Positions 34,801 to 49,800 of a DNA stretch of 64,000 bases are shown here, piece after piece; the first letter of the stretch is position 1; every line of letters begins with the position of its first letter. This DNA comes from Gymnogyps californianus. Its lineage: Eukaryota > Chordata > Aves > Accipitriformes > Cathartidae. The stretch is from NCBI RefSeq assembly GCF_018139145.2, contig NC_059482.1, forward strand, positions 21,847,332-21,911,331, read 5' to 3'. Both the position numbers and the translations under genes were made by a program. Under the pieces are notes generated by a model. That model saw only the letters and a list, made by a program, of their open reading frames with translations. It was not told the origin of the DNA and searched no databases.

Positions 34801-37800
34801 TCCAGCCCCTTGAGCACAACCCATACCCCGGAGGGTTCATTTGCTGTCCTGGCAAGGTACATCAGCCACAAATGCCTGAGCTGCTCCATCTCAGAGAGCA
34901 CCAAAAAGCCAGCTGCTTTGGTGCTAGGCTTGGCTTAGCGAGCTAAACTGGCTCCCAGAGCTCAGACGGACCCTGGGGACAGCGCGGGGGCTGCGTAACC
35001 GGCTCTGAGGAGGGACGAGGGGGTAGAATATGGCTCCTTCCAAGGACAGCAAGCTGCTAGGGCAGCCAGCCCTATCCTCAAATCGTGCTCTGAGCAGCAA
35101 CACTGACGTCCACGGGGTAGGGCTTAGCCTCTCACTTTAATCCCCCCATCCCATAGCACTGGTACCAACAAGAAAGCATTAAATCCAGCCCGTAAATCTC
35201 AGTGCGGGCTGAAAACCTCGGAGTCGCTCCGCTGCCTGCCTCCTGACCGGCCGAGCAGCTTTCCCTCCGCAGGGTCCTTGCCCGGAGGACGGTCGTGCCG
35301 CTCCAAGGAGCCATGTGATGCTTTGGAAGCTCCTCCGCATTTTTCTGCTGCTCCAAGCCAGAGGGGCCGTCGGGAGGCCAGCAGCTGAATGTGGAATATT
35401 TGCTTCTTGCTTAAGGGCTCCGCTGAGTCCAGGACGGCCACGTGCCAGCTAGGGCAGATAGCTCCCAATTAGCAAGAAGGCTGGAAGGTCTCAGGTCTGC
35501 TCGTCAAGGTGAGAGGTAACACTGAGCGACGGCCGATGCTCCTGCTTCCGACAGCCCTTTGGGAGCCACCTTTGAGCGCAAACACGCCTGGCTCAAAAGC
35601 AGAAGGCAGCGCTTTGAAATTCTGAGTTTCGAAGGCGGAATAACTTTACTGGCTTCCAGCCTAAAAAAAAAAAAAGGTCACGAGTGACAACGAGAGAGAC
35701 CGACCCCCAAAGGAAAACCCCGTCTGCTGCGACGCAGAAAACTGACGCCAAGCCAAAAAACATCCTTGGAAGAGACCGTGGGAGCAGGTTTGCCACCTCT
35801 CCGGTTCGTCAAGGGGAGAGGGGTGGAAAGCGCGAGACTCTGGGTGATTCGTGCCACTGGAGCTCCCTCGGCACATCCCTTCACGAAGATGGTCCCTCGT
35901 TCAGGCCTTCGTGAGGCATCTAAGCAGCTTTGAAGAGTGCTGAAGAGCCTTTTCCTGGATGCTACCCTTCCCTTCTCCTCCTGCCGGGGCTCCGCTCGGC
36001 GTGTGAGCTGCGCCGCGGCCATAGGCTCTCCCTCCGTGAGGTCCCCTTGGGTGGTGGCACGGATGAGGCATCGGGCCATGGTTTGATCTGGTGATGTTGT
36101 GCTGGATCCCACCGGGGAAGGCGGCAGACCAAGAAGGGGCACCTCCAAGGGCACCTCTTGGATGCACCAGCAGCACTGGCAGATGGACCATGTGCCAGTG
36201 CTGGGTTATCCCCCAGCCCGGTGATCCCAGGCAAGGGAGAAGAAATGATCTGGGTTCTTCCTTATGAATGACAGAAGCTTTTCGAGCTGTTTGCCTGTTA
36301 TTTTAAAGGCAGTTTGTGTTTCCATTTAGCTCCACCCTGTCTTCTCTGGCAAACCACCTCGAGACACCCAGCTTGGGACCGGGGTCACTGATGGTGAGAC
36401 CACCCATCGCAGCCCCCCACCTCTGCCCGGGAGGGCCGTGGGTGCTTCTCCCACCCATCTCCCAACGGCGGGCAGGCACTGGAACAGCTCTGCAACGTCT
36501 CGGGGACCACGCGTCCCTACAGAGCAAGAGACTTTCCCACCTCCACGGGCTCCTGCAGAGATCGCTGCTCAAACCACACTCCCGTCCTCAAGCACACAAC
36601 GTACCATAACCTCTGCCTCCGGGACTCCGAGGACTTATCAGGAGAGAGACTAAAGTCCTTTTGGAGTCAGCAACCGGACACGAACAAGCCTGAGCCGGGT
36701 TAGAAAATAAACTACCTTTAACCGCAGACCCTCCGCCTGACCTCACGGACCTTCAAACTCGCCCACTGGCAAGGTGACAGGGAAAAATTGCTGCGCTGTG
36801 CTTTAATAAAAACCCTGTCCCCCATTTCCCTTTCCCCTGAGCACTCATCCTTCAGCTGGAAATCATTGCCCAAACTTAACAGGTCTATTTTCCTTCCCTG
36901 CTTCACCATTCCCGGGCCAGCCGGCAGCAGAAAGGGGCAGCGGTGGTCCCGGCGGGGAGGGGGAAGATGATGGGTACAAAGTGAGCAAAGAGCTTGTGCC
37001 AGCGGTGGGGGAGGACCGCGCTTTAGCACACCCTGTCCCGGTCTCTCAAGCATCCCACTCGTGCTCTCCAGCCCAGGATGAAACATCACCAGCATCTCCC
37101 AAGTCAAACACGAGGCTGGCTTCTCGCCCCGCTGCGCGAAACAGCTGAGCTGGCTTGCGGACAGGGGAGGGATGTAACATGGGAACATGCATACGGCTTC
37201 AATTTGAAAACCGGCTAAAAATAGCACCACGAGGCTCCCACGTTCACTGGATCTCTCCGGCAAGAGATCAGTCTTTTCCAAGGAGTCCTGTAAAAGTTTT
37301 CCTCCTCTATTCCCATCTTGTTTTTTTTCAGGAGGCAACAGAGACGGAGTTAACACCAGCACTTCAACCGCCATCAGTAGGTTTCAGAGTTAATCGCTAG
37401 TACCTGAGGGCATGGCTCACCCCTCCCAGAACCACTACTTTGGCTCCAGACCTGCATCTACCCCGCGTGAGCCACAACGTGACTTGACAAAGGACAGAGC
37501 CTTTTTTTTTTTTCTTTTTTGCTTTACCAGATTTTTTTGCGGGCATGAGTCACCGTAAAAAGCCCCGGCTCGCTGAGCTGCCGTGAGCCGGTCCAACCGC
37601 ACCGCCGGCTGGCTGCTGGGAAAGCCGGGCCTGCCAGCCAAGGCTCATCCTGCCGGAGCCGGAGGGAAAACTTTGAGGTAGCCGCGATACGGGAGAGCTT
37701 TTAAATGGGACCCTGCCCAGGCTCACTATTGCTCTAATTACCCTTAATGAGGAATAGGGCCGCTTCTCCTGCCAAGGGCTGCTCAAACCCGGGGCTGGGC

Positions 37801-40800
37801 TGACCGGGGAGAAGAGAAGGGACACTACGAGTAGGATATTATCTCTGCCCTATTCTTAGATTCCCATATGATTAAACCCAACATTTCCAGACTCCGATCA
37901 GAAGCAAAAAACCATATGCTCAGCTAGATTTTTTTTTTTAGGAGGAAATGTAACATATTACATTAAAATTTAATATAAGCGGGAGGAAACCTCTGAAATC
38001 CTTGCCCTGCAGCCCAAACAGTGGCCGCAACCCTGCCCTGCCCACGTTTCATCATTTTTGCAACCTGCCATGCTTCGCCTCGACGTTCATCGCTCACGGG
38101 ATGAATCCAGCGGCAACTTTCCGGCGCGCTCTCGGGCTGCCCGAAGACTCAGGCACAAACTGCTGCCCGAGCAGGTACAACTCAACACCCGGCTCGGCTT
38201 AGCAAATTTTGAGAGCTCTGCACGCTTTATTTTCCAATTGCAGTGATGGGACCCCCCCATCAGTACCTCGTGCACCCCTCCACCTTCGGAGAGGCAGCTC
38301 TCTTCTCCCATGGGAGCACGGCTTGGGTTTCTTGCTCTCCCCACGTTCATTTTGATGCCACCTCTCTGAAAGCAAGGGAGGAAAACCCAGGGTCCTCCCC
38401 CTCCTCCCACCAACCTCCTCACTGATTTCTCCACCCTGCCTCGACCGTTAAGCCCATTATTTCCCAGCGAGCTGAGGAATTGGTGTCCCTTGCCCCAGAT
38501 TTCATTGCATTAAAGATGATGCCCTGCCAGCTGCCACGACGCTTAGCTTTCCAGCCTCCACCGCGGCTCCTTAAAAAGCTGAAGCAAAACCTACCAACTC
38601 CGCGCATCGAAACACACGGCTTTGGGCATGAGGCTTTTGCTGGGCAAGCATCTCGCCGAGCCGAATAGAGGGATTCACTTGAATTAGCATCCCGAGCACA
38701 AGCGTGTCTTCATGCTCTGGCTGGTCTAGCCATTTCTTAACGAAACGGGCTCTGACAACGCTATTTAATAAGGAGCTACTTTGCCTCTGGCAATGGGAGC
38801 GAGAAATATGGTGCCTCGACATGTGAAAGGCAAGTCCCATTTGCTCTGAAACGGTCTGCTGGCGAGCGAGTGAGGCTCGTAGAAATGGTTTTGGCTCCGA
38901 GCGAGCTCGGTGCTTGGGCTGCTCGACCCCGTCATCCCCATCCCAGCCTGCCCAGGGGGTGCTCAGGGGTTTCGGTGAGGCTGGTGGGGTGCTCGTACCT
39001 GATGATGAAGGCTCCTCTGGTCTCCAGGAGTTTCCGTTCGCTGCTGAAGCGCTTGAGCAGGTTGATCATGAACTTGTAGAAGTAGGAGTTCATGGTGGGG
39101 GTGGAGGGCGAGCACTCCAAGCCTTTCGTACCTGGGGAGGGAGGCGAAGGGGAGAGCAAATTAGAGCAGCCGGGGCCCTCCTGCCAAAGCAGTCTCAATC
39201 AGAGAGCAGACACCCCAAATCCGGTCGCAGCGCTCGGCAGAGGAGGGCTGGGGCACGACAAGAAGATTTCCAAGCCTCGTATAACCGCATCTGCTCGATC
39301 CAGGCAGAGCCAGCCCTGCCGCAGCTCTCTCCATCCCAGCAGAAAGCGTCTTGTGGTGGTCCCAGCCCTTGAAGCAGCACACAGGGATGAAACAGGCTTT
39401 TTGGGAGATCATCTCAGAGCTGTTCAGCTTCAGTAGCTGACAGAAGAAGGGGTGCCTGAGGCTGTAGATCAATAGGCAATCCTGTCTCCTCAGGTACGGC
39501 ATGTACACTCATCCCAAAACCCAAATTGCTGATGAACTGAAGAGTCTTTAATCCAGCCCCACACGCCACAGATGCCCTGAGCCCAGCGTGCACGTAGCGG
39601 CAGACACACACGTTCAGCCCTGGGTCATGGCACGGCCACCGCTTTACGCTCGGTGACATGATTTCTCCCCAAGCAGGAGCCACTTGGTGCAACAGTGTCA
39701 CATACAATGTGCCCCAGGGCTAGCATAAAGTACTGGTCAAACCACAGCAGAGCTCCAAGCTTAGAGATTGTACCAAAAAATGGGTTTTTTCTTCGTTCTC
39801 TGTTTGCAAAAACCTTTCATAACAAAAGCAGCCGAAGGTTAGGGAAGGGGGACCGGCACGAAGGAGCAGCGGTCCCTCCAGCCTGGAGCATCCCTGCTCC
39901 TGGAGCACCTGCTGGGTCGGGACACAAACCCACTCGCTGCTTCTCCAGCAGCCACGGTTTCTGCCCAGAAGGCAAACAAGGCTTCATTTCGAGGCAGCAG
40001 CTATCACGGATCACATTTATAAGTCTCAAAGGCAGAAAATTACAGGTAATGAGAGTGGCCGGACTCTCCGAGCAAGGAGGGTGCGGGAAGCGCCCTGGCC
40101 GGAGGGAAGGGGGAGGGCGTGAAAGCAGGAGGGGGGAAGCAGAGAGAGGAGAGATGGCAAGGAGAGATGGCGCACTCAGGAGAGCCTAGATGTGCTCCAA
40201 CAGACCCACACCCAATGCACTCCAGGCTTGCAAGGCTCTTTGATGTTTTCTCCTTAGGCATTTTGCCTGGGGCCGGAGGATTTCTAGCAGTACAGGGAAG
40301 GGATGCTCTGCACCTTCCTGTCGCACAGGGCACCCAGAGCTGGCAAGCCTCTGCTCACAGCCTCTGCCAAGGGGCCAGCATCTCCCTCTGCACCTCTCAG
40401 GGCCACAAAGTCGCTCTTGATGGGCTCCTATCACTCGTTTAACAGCAAACCGTGCTCCAGGCTGTAAGGTGCATGGGCTGCTGCCGCAGGCGGCTCTCCC
40501 TGCTGCGGCACCCGCTTGGTAAGATGTCCTAACTCGGTCTGAGACTATTTGCAGGGTGGGCAGCCAGGGAGGGCTGGCAAAGGGGCATCTCCCAGCTCAG
40601 GGTACGCAGAGAACATTAGAAAAAACTACCCCTTCAAACCCACAAGTGCAGGGAGCTGGCAGGTAAAGATTGCTTTTCCCACAGCGAAACTACAGGGGAG
40701 ATGGTTTATTTAGCAGGACAGTGCTCAAAGCACATGTCTAACCACAGTAAGAAGGGAAGCCGGTACACGAGTGCCCCAAGGTTATTCCCCACATCCCGAG

Positions 40801-43800
40801 AACAGCCAGTATTTCCATCAGATCGCTGAAGGAAACCTGAAGAGTTTGATTTATGTATGTTGTCTGCTTCTACTGAGACTCAGCAGAGCATGGAGCAGCC
40901 AATTAAAGATGCAATCAAGCCGCCAAAGCCCAGGAAAGCTGATGGAAAAGCCACTGGGCTGTTTTCCACCCTGCCTATCCCGGTGATACAGAGAGATGCA
41001 GACGTGGGCTCAGCCAGGGCAGCTTCCCTGGGCTTGGATTTAGCATCTAAGAGAACATAGGCAGCCAAAGAAAAAGGAAAATTAAATACGAGGTCATCTG
41101 AACCAGAACCCGGTGTCTCCTCCCCGCTGGAGCCATGCGTTCACCCCCCCCGCCTTGGTGCATCCGAAACCCCAAACCAGGCTTTGAAGCAGGCATCTCC
41201 CGGAGCACAAGTGTTCGCCGTAGCATCGTGTTTCCCCTCAGCTGTGGGGAAGATGATCCGGGCAAAAAAAAAAAAAAAAAAAAAGAAAAAAAAGAAAAAG
41301 GATCTAGCCGAGCCGATGCACTCCAAAACAAAGGTGCGTTTGTTCGAAGGCAGGGAGTACCCTACGTGAAAATACAGCCGTGCCCCACGTGTCGTCACTA
41401 CAGCTGCTCAGCACTGCTCAAAAGCGGGCCGAGAAGAGACACGGTTCGGACAAGGCGACACGGAGCAGCTCTGCTTTCCCACCGTGCCTGCCCGTGGCTC
41501 AGCCTCGCGTCTCCCAGCCTGTACCATGGGCAGAGCCTCAAAAGCAAGCATTGCTTTTCTTTCTGGTGCGGAGGGTGAGGAGGGGAGGTGAAGAGCAGAT
41601 AGAAACCGTCTTTCAAAGCTGCAAAAGTGATATTTTTTGTCCGTTTTGTCAGCAGTGCCGAGGCATCCAAACCAGAGCTGCACTGCAACCCAAGAGCCAG
41701 CAGCAGGCAGGCAGCACATCACACCTTCACCCTCACCAGCTAGAAATGCCCCAACGTTGTAACTTGTCCAGGGGAAGGTCTGATCTTGGAGGTTTGTCCT
41801 TCTCAAGACCCCAAAAATCACGTCTCTGACCCTCACAGTGTCAAGGATGACACTGCTGCCGGGGCTGGTCTCTCTCGGCAACAGCACAGGCAGCAGCTCT
41901 GCTGTCGCTCCCTCCACCTCCAGCGACATTACACATCCTAAAACAAATCCCAAGGGAAGAACAGGAGGAGGCAGCAACTTCTCTCCTCCCCGAAAGGTCC
42001 AGTGCTCCTGTCGCTGGGGTGACAGCAGCGATGTGCACTGGACAAAGCCCAGGAGCCGTGTGGCTGGGAATGCCGGTGCAAGACAGACCAGCCAGAAGCA
42101 CCCTCAGATCCGCGCTCCCGAGGTGGTGCAGCATCTCCCGCATCTCAGACTGGAGATTGGGAAGGACCCGCTGGGTCAGCTGAGTATCCAAAAGCCAGAA
42201 TCGCCTCAGATATCAGATCCCGGCTGCAATCCGCAGGATGATCAACCTCCAGCCCTGCCGTCTTCTTCCATCGACTCGCTCCCAACCCTCCGACCCTCCA
42301 GGCCGGAGGAAGCTGGGCAGTGGGTCAGGGAGCAAAGAGGGAACAGGACACAGAGATGGCGAAAACAAGTCTTAGCCCTGGGGTTTTTTTTTTTTAGGAG
42401 AGGAAAGCGTGACGTGATGGTCTGCACGCCCCAGGGAGCTGTTTCATCATCCTTTGCCTCTGGGAGCATTAAGACCGAACTCAAAAGGGATTTCTCCATC
42501 CCTTGCCCACCCGGCGCCCAGCGGCTATGCCTGTGTGTCCCTAAGGAAGGTGTCCACCACGGCATGCCGTGCTGGAGCAGCCTTGCCAGTGCTTTCCATG
42601 GGTAATGCCGGGGATGAGAAACCAGCGTGTAGGAGTCTCCCAGGCTGCAAAAGGCTCAACCAAATCTCAGCTGGAGTTTAAAAAGGGCAATACTTCTTCC
42701 AAGCAGGCAAAATATTTCTCTTGCAAAACCTCCCAATCCTCCAAACTTCCCGTTGGCTCCGTGTTTACAGGATGTCTAGGAAGCGGCTGGCACCTTCTTT
42801 GCCATCGCGTAACCCTTCCCGGCGTAGCCCGGAGCTCAGCTCGCCACCCCGCGGGTTATAGCTCAGCACAGTGGCATCCCCGGCTCGACAGAACCGTAGG
42901 AGCAGCTTGTCAAGCGTTTCTACGAAGCACGAGAGACAAGCAGAGAGAAGTGTTATGAAAACTGTGGCTTAATTAATCGAAGCTTGCACCTCTCCCCCCT
43001 TCCCCAAAGCGAGACTTTGCAGATCCGTAACCTGCCAGATCGGCTGTTAACGTACCCGGAGCGGGGCTGGTGGCACGTCGTGGCTCTGTTACCTTTTTTT
43101 TTTTATTTTATTTTATTTTAAATCTGGCATGGAGGAGGGAGCTGGAAGAAGAAAGATCCCTGCTCAGAGGAATGACAAAACCCAGCCCAGATATCCACTA
43201 TAATAGGAACAAACGGGAATTTGGGGCCCACAGGAACATCAGAGCAGTGAAACAAGAGTCGGTAGAAACAAGCTACGAAAGGCACATGGAAATTACAGCT
43301 CCGTGGCCGAAACGAGTCCGCACCATCCAGCCAGCCTGGACCCTTCTCAATGACTACAGCATCCTCCTGCATCCCAGGATGCCGGGCTAACACATCCTTT
43401 CCTAAGGCAAGCTTAGCAGCCTGGGGTAGAGCCAGGGACACGAGTGGGCTTCCTGGATTACCTAAGCCAGCACCAGCATCTGTCCCCCCCACCCATGGGT
43501 GCTAGCTCGAGCGGAGCGTGGCGAACGCCTGCCGAAACCCCAGTGCATCCCCAAGCGCTCACCGGTGGTTTGTGCCGTTCCCATCGCTCGCGCAGCCGTG
43601 CTATAAATCAACCGAGACAGGCAATTAGGAATCTATATTAAGGCCCTTATAAATATATATTGTATAGCAGCCTGGAACATTCAGGCTGTCTGGCTGCTTG
43701 ATGGGCTGAGCCGTCTCGAGACCTACAGTGGTCAAGGTGTCCCCAAATTGCTCCGGGGGGGCCTGGCAGACTCCGACACGAACTTGACTTTTCCTACCTC

Positions 43801-46800
43801 GGCCACAAAGTGCCAAACTTCATCCTGGCATAAAACGCAACTTCCGCTCATTTACCGTAATTGGTTTCAAACTGGTCTTAATTAAAACCGGTGCGGACTT
43901 GCTTAACTCCATTTAAACCAAATTTAAATAAGATTGGACCAGAATTGATTCCTTTCCGAAGCAAGCTAAAGCTGGGTAAGCTGTTTAAAGAGTATCCACA
44001 AGGGTATTTGCGGCGGTTTAGCTAAAATGATTTACCACAATCCTTAATTGAAGCAATTTCAGCTCGGATATAGGGAGGGCGAGCTAAGAGCTGGCGGGGC
44101 CGAGCATCCTTCCCACCCGAGCGCCTTCCCCAGGGCATCACATTTCCAGCTCAGCCCGGAGAAGGATCTCCGTCGGCTCCTCCGGGAGCAGTTGGGATAA
44201 ACCCGGCAGCAGCCGGAGCTGGTCCGTGAGCCTTCAACCTGCACGGGGCTCGGCTCGAGCGCCGGCGGCGTGGGAGTTGGCGTTGCCAGATGGTGCTCGG
44301 CGAAACCCCGGGCGGCGACGTGGGAATCTGTGCAGCGTCTCACCCCCCCCGCCCCGGCAGCCTTCCCCAGGATGTTTTGAATTTTAGCTTTTGCAAACAC
44401 GGGGCGGCGAAGCCTTGCGGAGCGGGATAAAAATAGAGCCGTTAAAAAGGCAAATCCTCTCCCCCCCCCCCCCCGCCCCAAACCCCGGCGCAGGGCGTAG
44501 CTGGAAACAGATGCGAACGTGTCGGCAGCTCAGCTGGGCTCTGCAAAACCTCCGCTCTCCCTTCTCCGGAGCGCAGGATGCTGCTGAGGAAATAAACCCA
44601 CCGAAATTACGGATTGCACGGCCACGGGCTGTGCTCAGCCTGCTTTTGCAGGGCTGCCTGGGCACACGGATGCTTCTCCCCTTCCTACCTGGCGAAAGAG
44701 CCATGGGTTTGCAATTCCCGAGACTCCAGCATCTCGCCCCAAAGGGGGTCCACAGACGGGCCAGGGTACGTATTTTGATGCCAAATGAGGCTTTTGCTGC
44801 ACTGATCCTCTGGATCCCCCCACTCCCACGCAGGGTCTGTGCTTGCGCCTGCCTTGAAGGAGGGCAGCAGGCAATGATAATGCCGATGGGTTTCCTAGGA
44901 AGGTTAGCGGTCCACTACTGGCTTGTTTTTCTTTGTTAAAGTAAACCAATAAGCAAAAATGCAGCAGGGGTATAGCCCAGACAACATACAGGAGAAGAAA
45001 ATACCCAGCAGAGCTGCAAAAACGGGAGCAGTTCAGTTTGGTGGTGGGTTTAGAGCAGGCTGAGGCTACTGCACGGAAAGGTGAAGCGTACGGAAGATAA
45101 CCTGCAAGCAGGAACGAGCAGCGATGGGCTTTGCTGGGCCATTTCTGCGCCCATCTTCATTTTGTTAGTTTAATTGTTTTCATCTCATTCCTCACCCCAC
45201 CCCTCCAAATTCCTTGCAACATCTTGGGGAAACTGAGGCAGCCCAGCAAAGTAACTACACAGGGGGTGCTTGCCTAGGAGCAATCTTATCTACATCGTCA
45301 ACTTCTCCTGCGTCAGCCCCTACAGACCAGTAATCCCAGCTTTTATTCGGGAATCCCCAACCTTTCTGGCCGGCCATGTGCTGTAACCATCTCAGGAGGG
45401 ATTGATACCTGAAGGCACTCCAGGTGAGTTACGGCTACGATCTGGATAGTCTCTCCTGGGGTTTTCCACAGCATCCCAGCACCGCCGTGGCAGAACATCC
45501 AGGAAAAGAAACAAATCACCCTTTTCTTGTAATTCCCCTCCTCTCCGAGTGGCAGAAGAGTGTTTTTGAAAGTCAACCCTCCTGAACAGCTCCATGCCAG
45601 GAGGGAAGGAGATGGCAGAGCCACTGACCATCAGGAACCAGAGCGTTGAGCTCGGAGCACTCAGGAGTAACAGGTCTCTCCTCTCTCGCCCGCCTGGCTC
45701 CTCCACTCCCTGCTGTCGCATTCCTGATCCTGTGAAAGCTGTTGAAAACCGGCTCCTTTGAGAGCAAGCGGTCCATGGTGTAATGTCAGTTGCCTCCTTC
45801 CCTTTTGTGGAGTGGATGAGTAAGGAGGGCTTCCACTTTTATCCTCCCCTACCATTGGAAATGCCAGTTCAGCAAATCTGAGCCATCTGACAACGGGCCA
45901 GCTTTTCTTTCCTTTCCTGGATCCCCTGCACCCTACAGACTCTCGCCCAGTGTTTTCAGAGGCCGCCCTAACGTTTTCCAGACCATCTGCCACCTCTGCA
46001 GATCTATGATTACACAAATGAACCGACAGACGACGTAAAGGGAGTGGTTTGGCTCACTGAGAACAAAATCCCTCGAAAAGATATCGACAGGAAACCTCTA
46101 TCACAGAACATCTCCAGTTCGGTCCAGGCTCTGGAGCGCTGCATGTTCTCCAGTGGGGATACAGCAAGTCTGAACCCAACAGACTACCTTTCTCAGGGAC
46201 TTTTAGCAGCCTGCTCCGGAGTAATCCACTAACTCCTGGGATGTCCACAGGCTGTCGGTGGAAACCAATGACGTCGGGCATGTTAGCGCACCCACATATG
46301 GAATCAGCCTCCCGGTAAACATCCTATAGCGTGAGGTGCTCAGAGGGTACGCCACCGTCCCCGCCATCTCCGGCAGGAAGCCAGGCGGGAGAGACCGGAC
46401 CGAGCTGGCGAGGAAAGTGCCTCCTGTGAAACAAAGGGTTGTAACCACTTCTCCTTACAAAGCCGCGGAGAAAGGAAGGAAGAGATGTGTGCAAGAGCTA
46501 CCCTGTACGAGGCAGCAGATGGGAGAGGAGAGGGCTTTCTCCTCCCGTGCAGAGCAGAGCTGGAGACTAGGCTGGAGAGCTTGCATCTGGAGGGCTTGCA
46601 CCTACGCTATCATAGAATAGTTTGGGTTGGAAGGGACCTTTAAAGGTCATCTAGTCCAACCCCCCTGCAGTGAGCAGGGACATCTTCAACTAGGTCAGGT
46701 TGCTCAGAGGCCCATCCAACCTGACCTTGAATGTTTCCAGGGATGAGGCATCCACAGCCTCTCTGGGCAACCTGTGCCAGTGTTTCACCACCCTCATTGT

Positions 46801-49800
46801 AAAACATTTCTTCCTTCTATCTAGTCTGAATCTCCCCTCTTTTAGTTTAAGACCATTACCCCTTGTCCTATCGCAACAGGCCCTACTAAAAAGTCTGTCC
46901 CCGTCTTTCTTATAAGCCCCCTTTAAGTATTGAAAGGCCGCAATAAGGTCCCCCCGGAGCCTTCTCTTCTCCAGGCTGAACAATCCCCACCCTCTCAGCC
47001 TTTCCTCATAGGAGAGGTGTTCCAGCCCTCTGATCATCTTCGTGGCCTCCTCTGGACCCGCTCCAACAGGTCCATGTCCTTCTTGTGCTGAGGACTCCAG
47101 AGCTGGATGCTGTACTGCCGGTGGGGTCTCACCAGAGCGGAGTAGAGGGGCAGAATCCCCTCCCTCAACCTGCTGGCCTTGGTGACAACCACTCTTGGGT
47201 CATCCGCTACTTATCCCAACTTCTCCGGGGTTGGCAAAACGCTCCCAAAGCAAAGCAGGCAGCTGGACGCCCGTTGTACAAACCGGATAGGCATTTGCAC
47301 CATCACCCCAAAGACTGGGGAGCTCTTGGGCACAGCCCTGCAGACCTTGTCCCTGAAAAGCGGGCAGAAGATAACTGAGGAGAGACTCATGGAGGTCAGC
47401 ATCCAGCCACCCTCTCCTGGGGCAGCCGGAGCAGGTCAAGAGGAGAGATGTCGGGTCTCCCATGCGGCGCTGGGCTGGGCTGGCCCCAGCTCATTGTGTT
47501 TGGAGAAGGCGTCGAGAGCAGCTGACCTTACGTAACTGGAGAACAAAGCGGCTAAATAAAAACTGGAGCTGGGAACGGGCTGCGGAAGTGGGACACGGCT
47601 TTCCTGACTAATCAACCAGTATCTGAAGGAAACCGAACTCAATGGCAGGGAAACAACTGCATAAACACATCCCGAGGGAAGAAAGGGAGCGAGAGGAAGT
47701 GGGGGGAAGACCACGAGGGCACCGGCCCCTTCCACCTCCCCTCCTGCCCTCGCTGCTCGGGTGGCAAAGCCTGGAGCGCCGAGACGGAGAGCGCAGCATG
47801 GAAACCTGCTGCGAGCTCAAGGATTTTAAGGGGTGTCCATGCTTGTTTACCTGCAAAGCCACCAACTGCATGCTCGGACGGGCCTCAGAGGTAGGAGAGG
47901 AGCAGACCTGAGATAGCTCAGCAGCTCTCCTCCCACTGCCAGCTCCGATGGCATCTCAGTCTGAAGCAGGATGAAGGGAGCGGAGAGATTTAACCCTGGG
48001 GAGAAGCGCTGGTACCCTGTGGCCTCCCCTCCAATGGTGCAATAGCATCCTACTGCTCATAAAGCACTGTCTGAGCCAAGGCGTCCTTGGGGAACGCTCC
48101 CATACATCCCAGTACAAAACCAGTGACCCCAGAAAGGGGTACACCCTCTCTTTGGTGCCAGTACCTCGTGGTTTTTGCCTGGGAAGGGCTGTACTCACAA
48201 ACACATCAGCCTGCAGGGCAGAGTTTGGGTTCACTCGCTCTCACCGTACATCACTACCCCGGGACCATGCACAGACGTAGGGATTTCCGCTAGCCGCCCT
48301 CCTGCTCCAAAAAAAGCCCCCCCAACCAACCCTCCGACAAAAAGTGTCTTTTCCAAAGAGCCTCATGCTTTTCCAGGCGTAATCCAGGAGGGTCCCGGCC
48401 CAGCTGTGACCCCTCAATTCCCCTGGGAGCTGGAGCCCAGCAGCCGATCCAGTCTCAGCCCTGGGTGGTCAGAGCCAGACGGGACCAGGGTCATGTTAAA
48501 TGTCTGAGGCCAACGAACCGGCTCCTTTTCCCCTCCCCAAAAACATCCGCCTTTGGGTAAAAGCCAACGACCCTGCAAAGCTCAGCCCCAAATAAATTTC
48601 CAAAGAAACAATTTTCTGGTGCATTACAAGGAAAAGGCAAGTAGGTGAGGAAGCCAGAGCCCGTTGGACCTGCCTGGGGGCAAGCTGCCCCGCGCTGGGG
48701 CAACGGGAGCTCCGGCTCCAGCAGATCTGCTCAGCGTGGGGAGAGCCAGACTCTTTTCAAACGTTACACTCGAATAAGTGAAGCCAAGTTGCTCTTCCAG
48801 ATAGCTAACAGGGGCCACAGCAGCCGTTAGGATCCACGCCATCCAGCCTGCTATTTTTAGATCATCCACAAGGAAGGAAACCTCAGACAACCATCAGCAT
48901 GAGCTGAACTGCAGCTCCTCGGCTGCCTGGCCAGCGCCGCAGGAGCTGCTCCACCCAGGCGGTCTCACTTCTGACACCGGGAGGATGGATGAGACTTGCA
49001 GAGGGCTTGGGGAAGTTGCCAGCATTGCAGCCCCCACCCGCTCCGTCGCAGAGCTAAACCTGCCAGCACGAAACAGGTAGATCTGGGGGAAAAAAAAAAA
49101 AAAAAAAAACCAACCAAAAAACCAACCCACCCCAAACAACCCAAAACCTGAGCTGGTTGCTGGTGCAGACATTTCTAAGCCCAGGGAGGGGTGAGTGAGC
49201 CGGGATCTTCAGAGAAAACAAAGCCTGGGGAGCAGAAAGTGAAGCCTCCCTCTCCGGCGGTGATTTTGCAAGGCCCCGTGGCCGCGTCCTGCGCAGGGAG
49301 AGGCAGCCTTGGCTCCGCGCTCGGGTTGCAATCCAAAGCTGCTGTGAAACGTGCTTTTGGCCGGGACGACCTGGCCTGGGAAGTACAACAGGGAGGCCCT
49401 TAAATAGCAGCAGCGGAGGAGAAGGGGCAGCCAAACAACTGCAAAGGATGAGCCACAGACAAGGGAAGGTGGAAAAAACTTCCCAATGTGCCAGGATAAT
49501 TAATGAAAAGCTTTTTTTTTTTACCCCCCAAGTCCCCAGAAAATAGGATTGTCCCTCTTCATCTCTCTTCTGAGGTCCTGCTAGACACTCAGAGCAACGT
49601 AGCAGTTCATAGTCAATGTGGGCAGCCTTGAACAGGCAACATCATAGGCACAGACTGAACCCTCTGCAGATCTATCTATGTTTTGGACACCTGGGCTTGC
49701 AGCCAGCATCCCATCCTGAACCGATTTTAGGGCTCTGAGGGCTTTTACAAGGAGAGAAGAGGCTGGCACCCAAGGTCCCGTAAAAACTAGGACAAAAATG

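Larger units (their letters stand above)
22239..38998. other. VAC14 16.8-kb intron
   Basis: This is the longest intron in the window. It contains A/T homopolymers (for example 26678-26695 and 33129-33148), a CCCCAGATATATACA-type repeat at 25370-25465, and AT-rich islands near 23940-24005, 25800-25865 and 37840-37985. None of the translated frames resembles a protein I know, and no mobile element was recognised. Confidence 0.7.
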
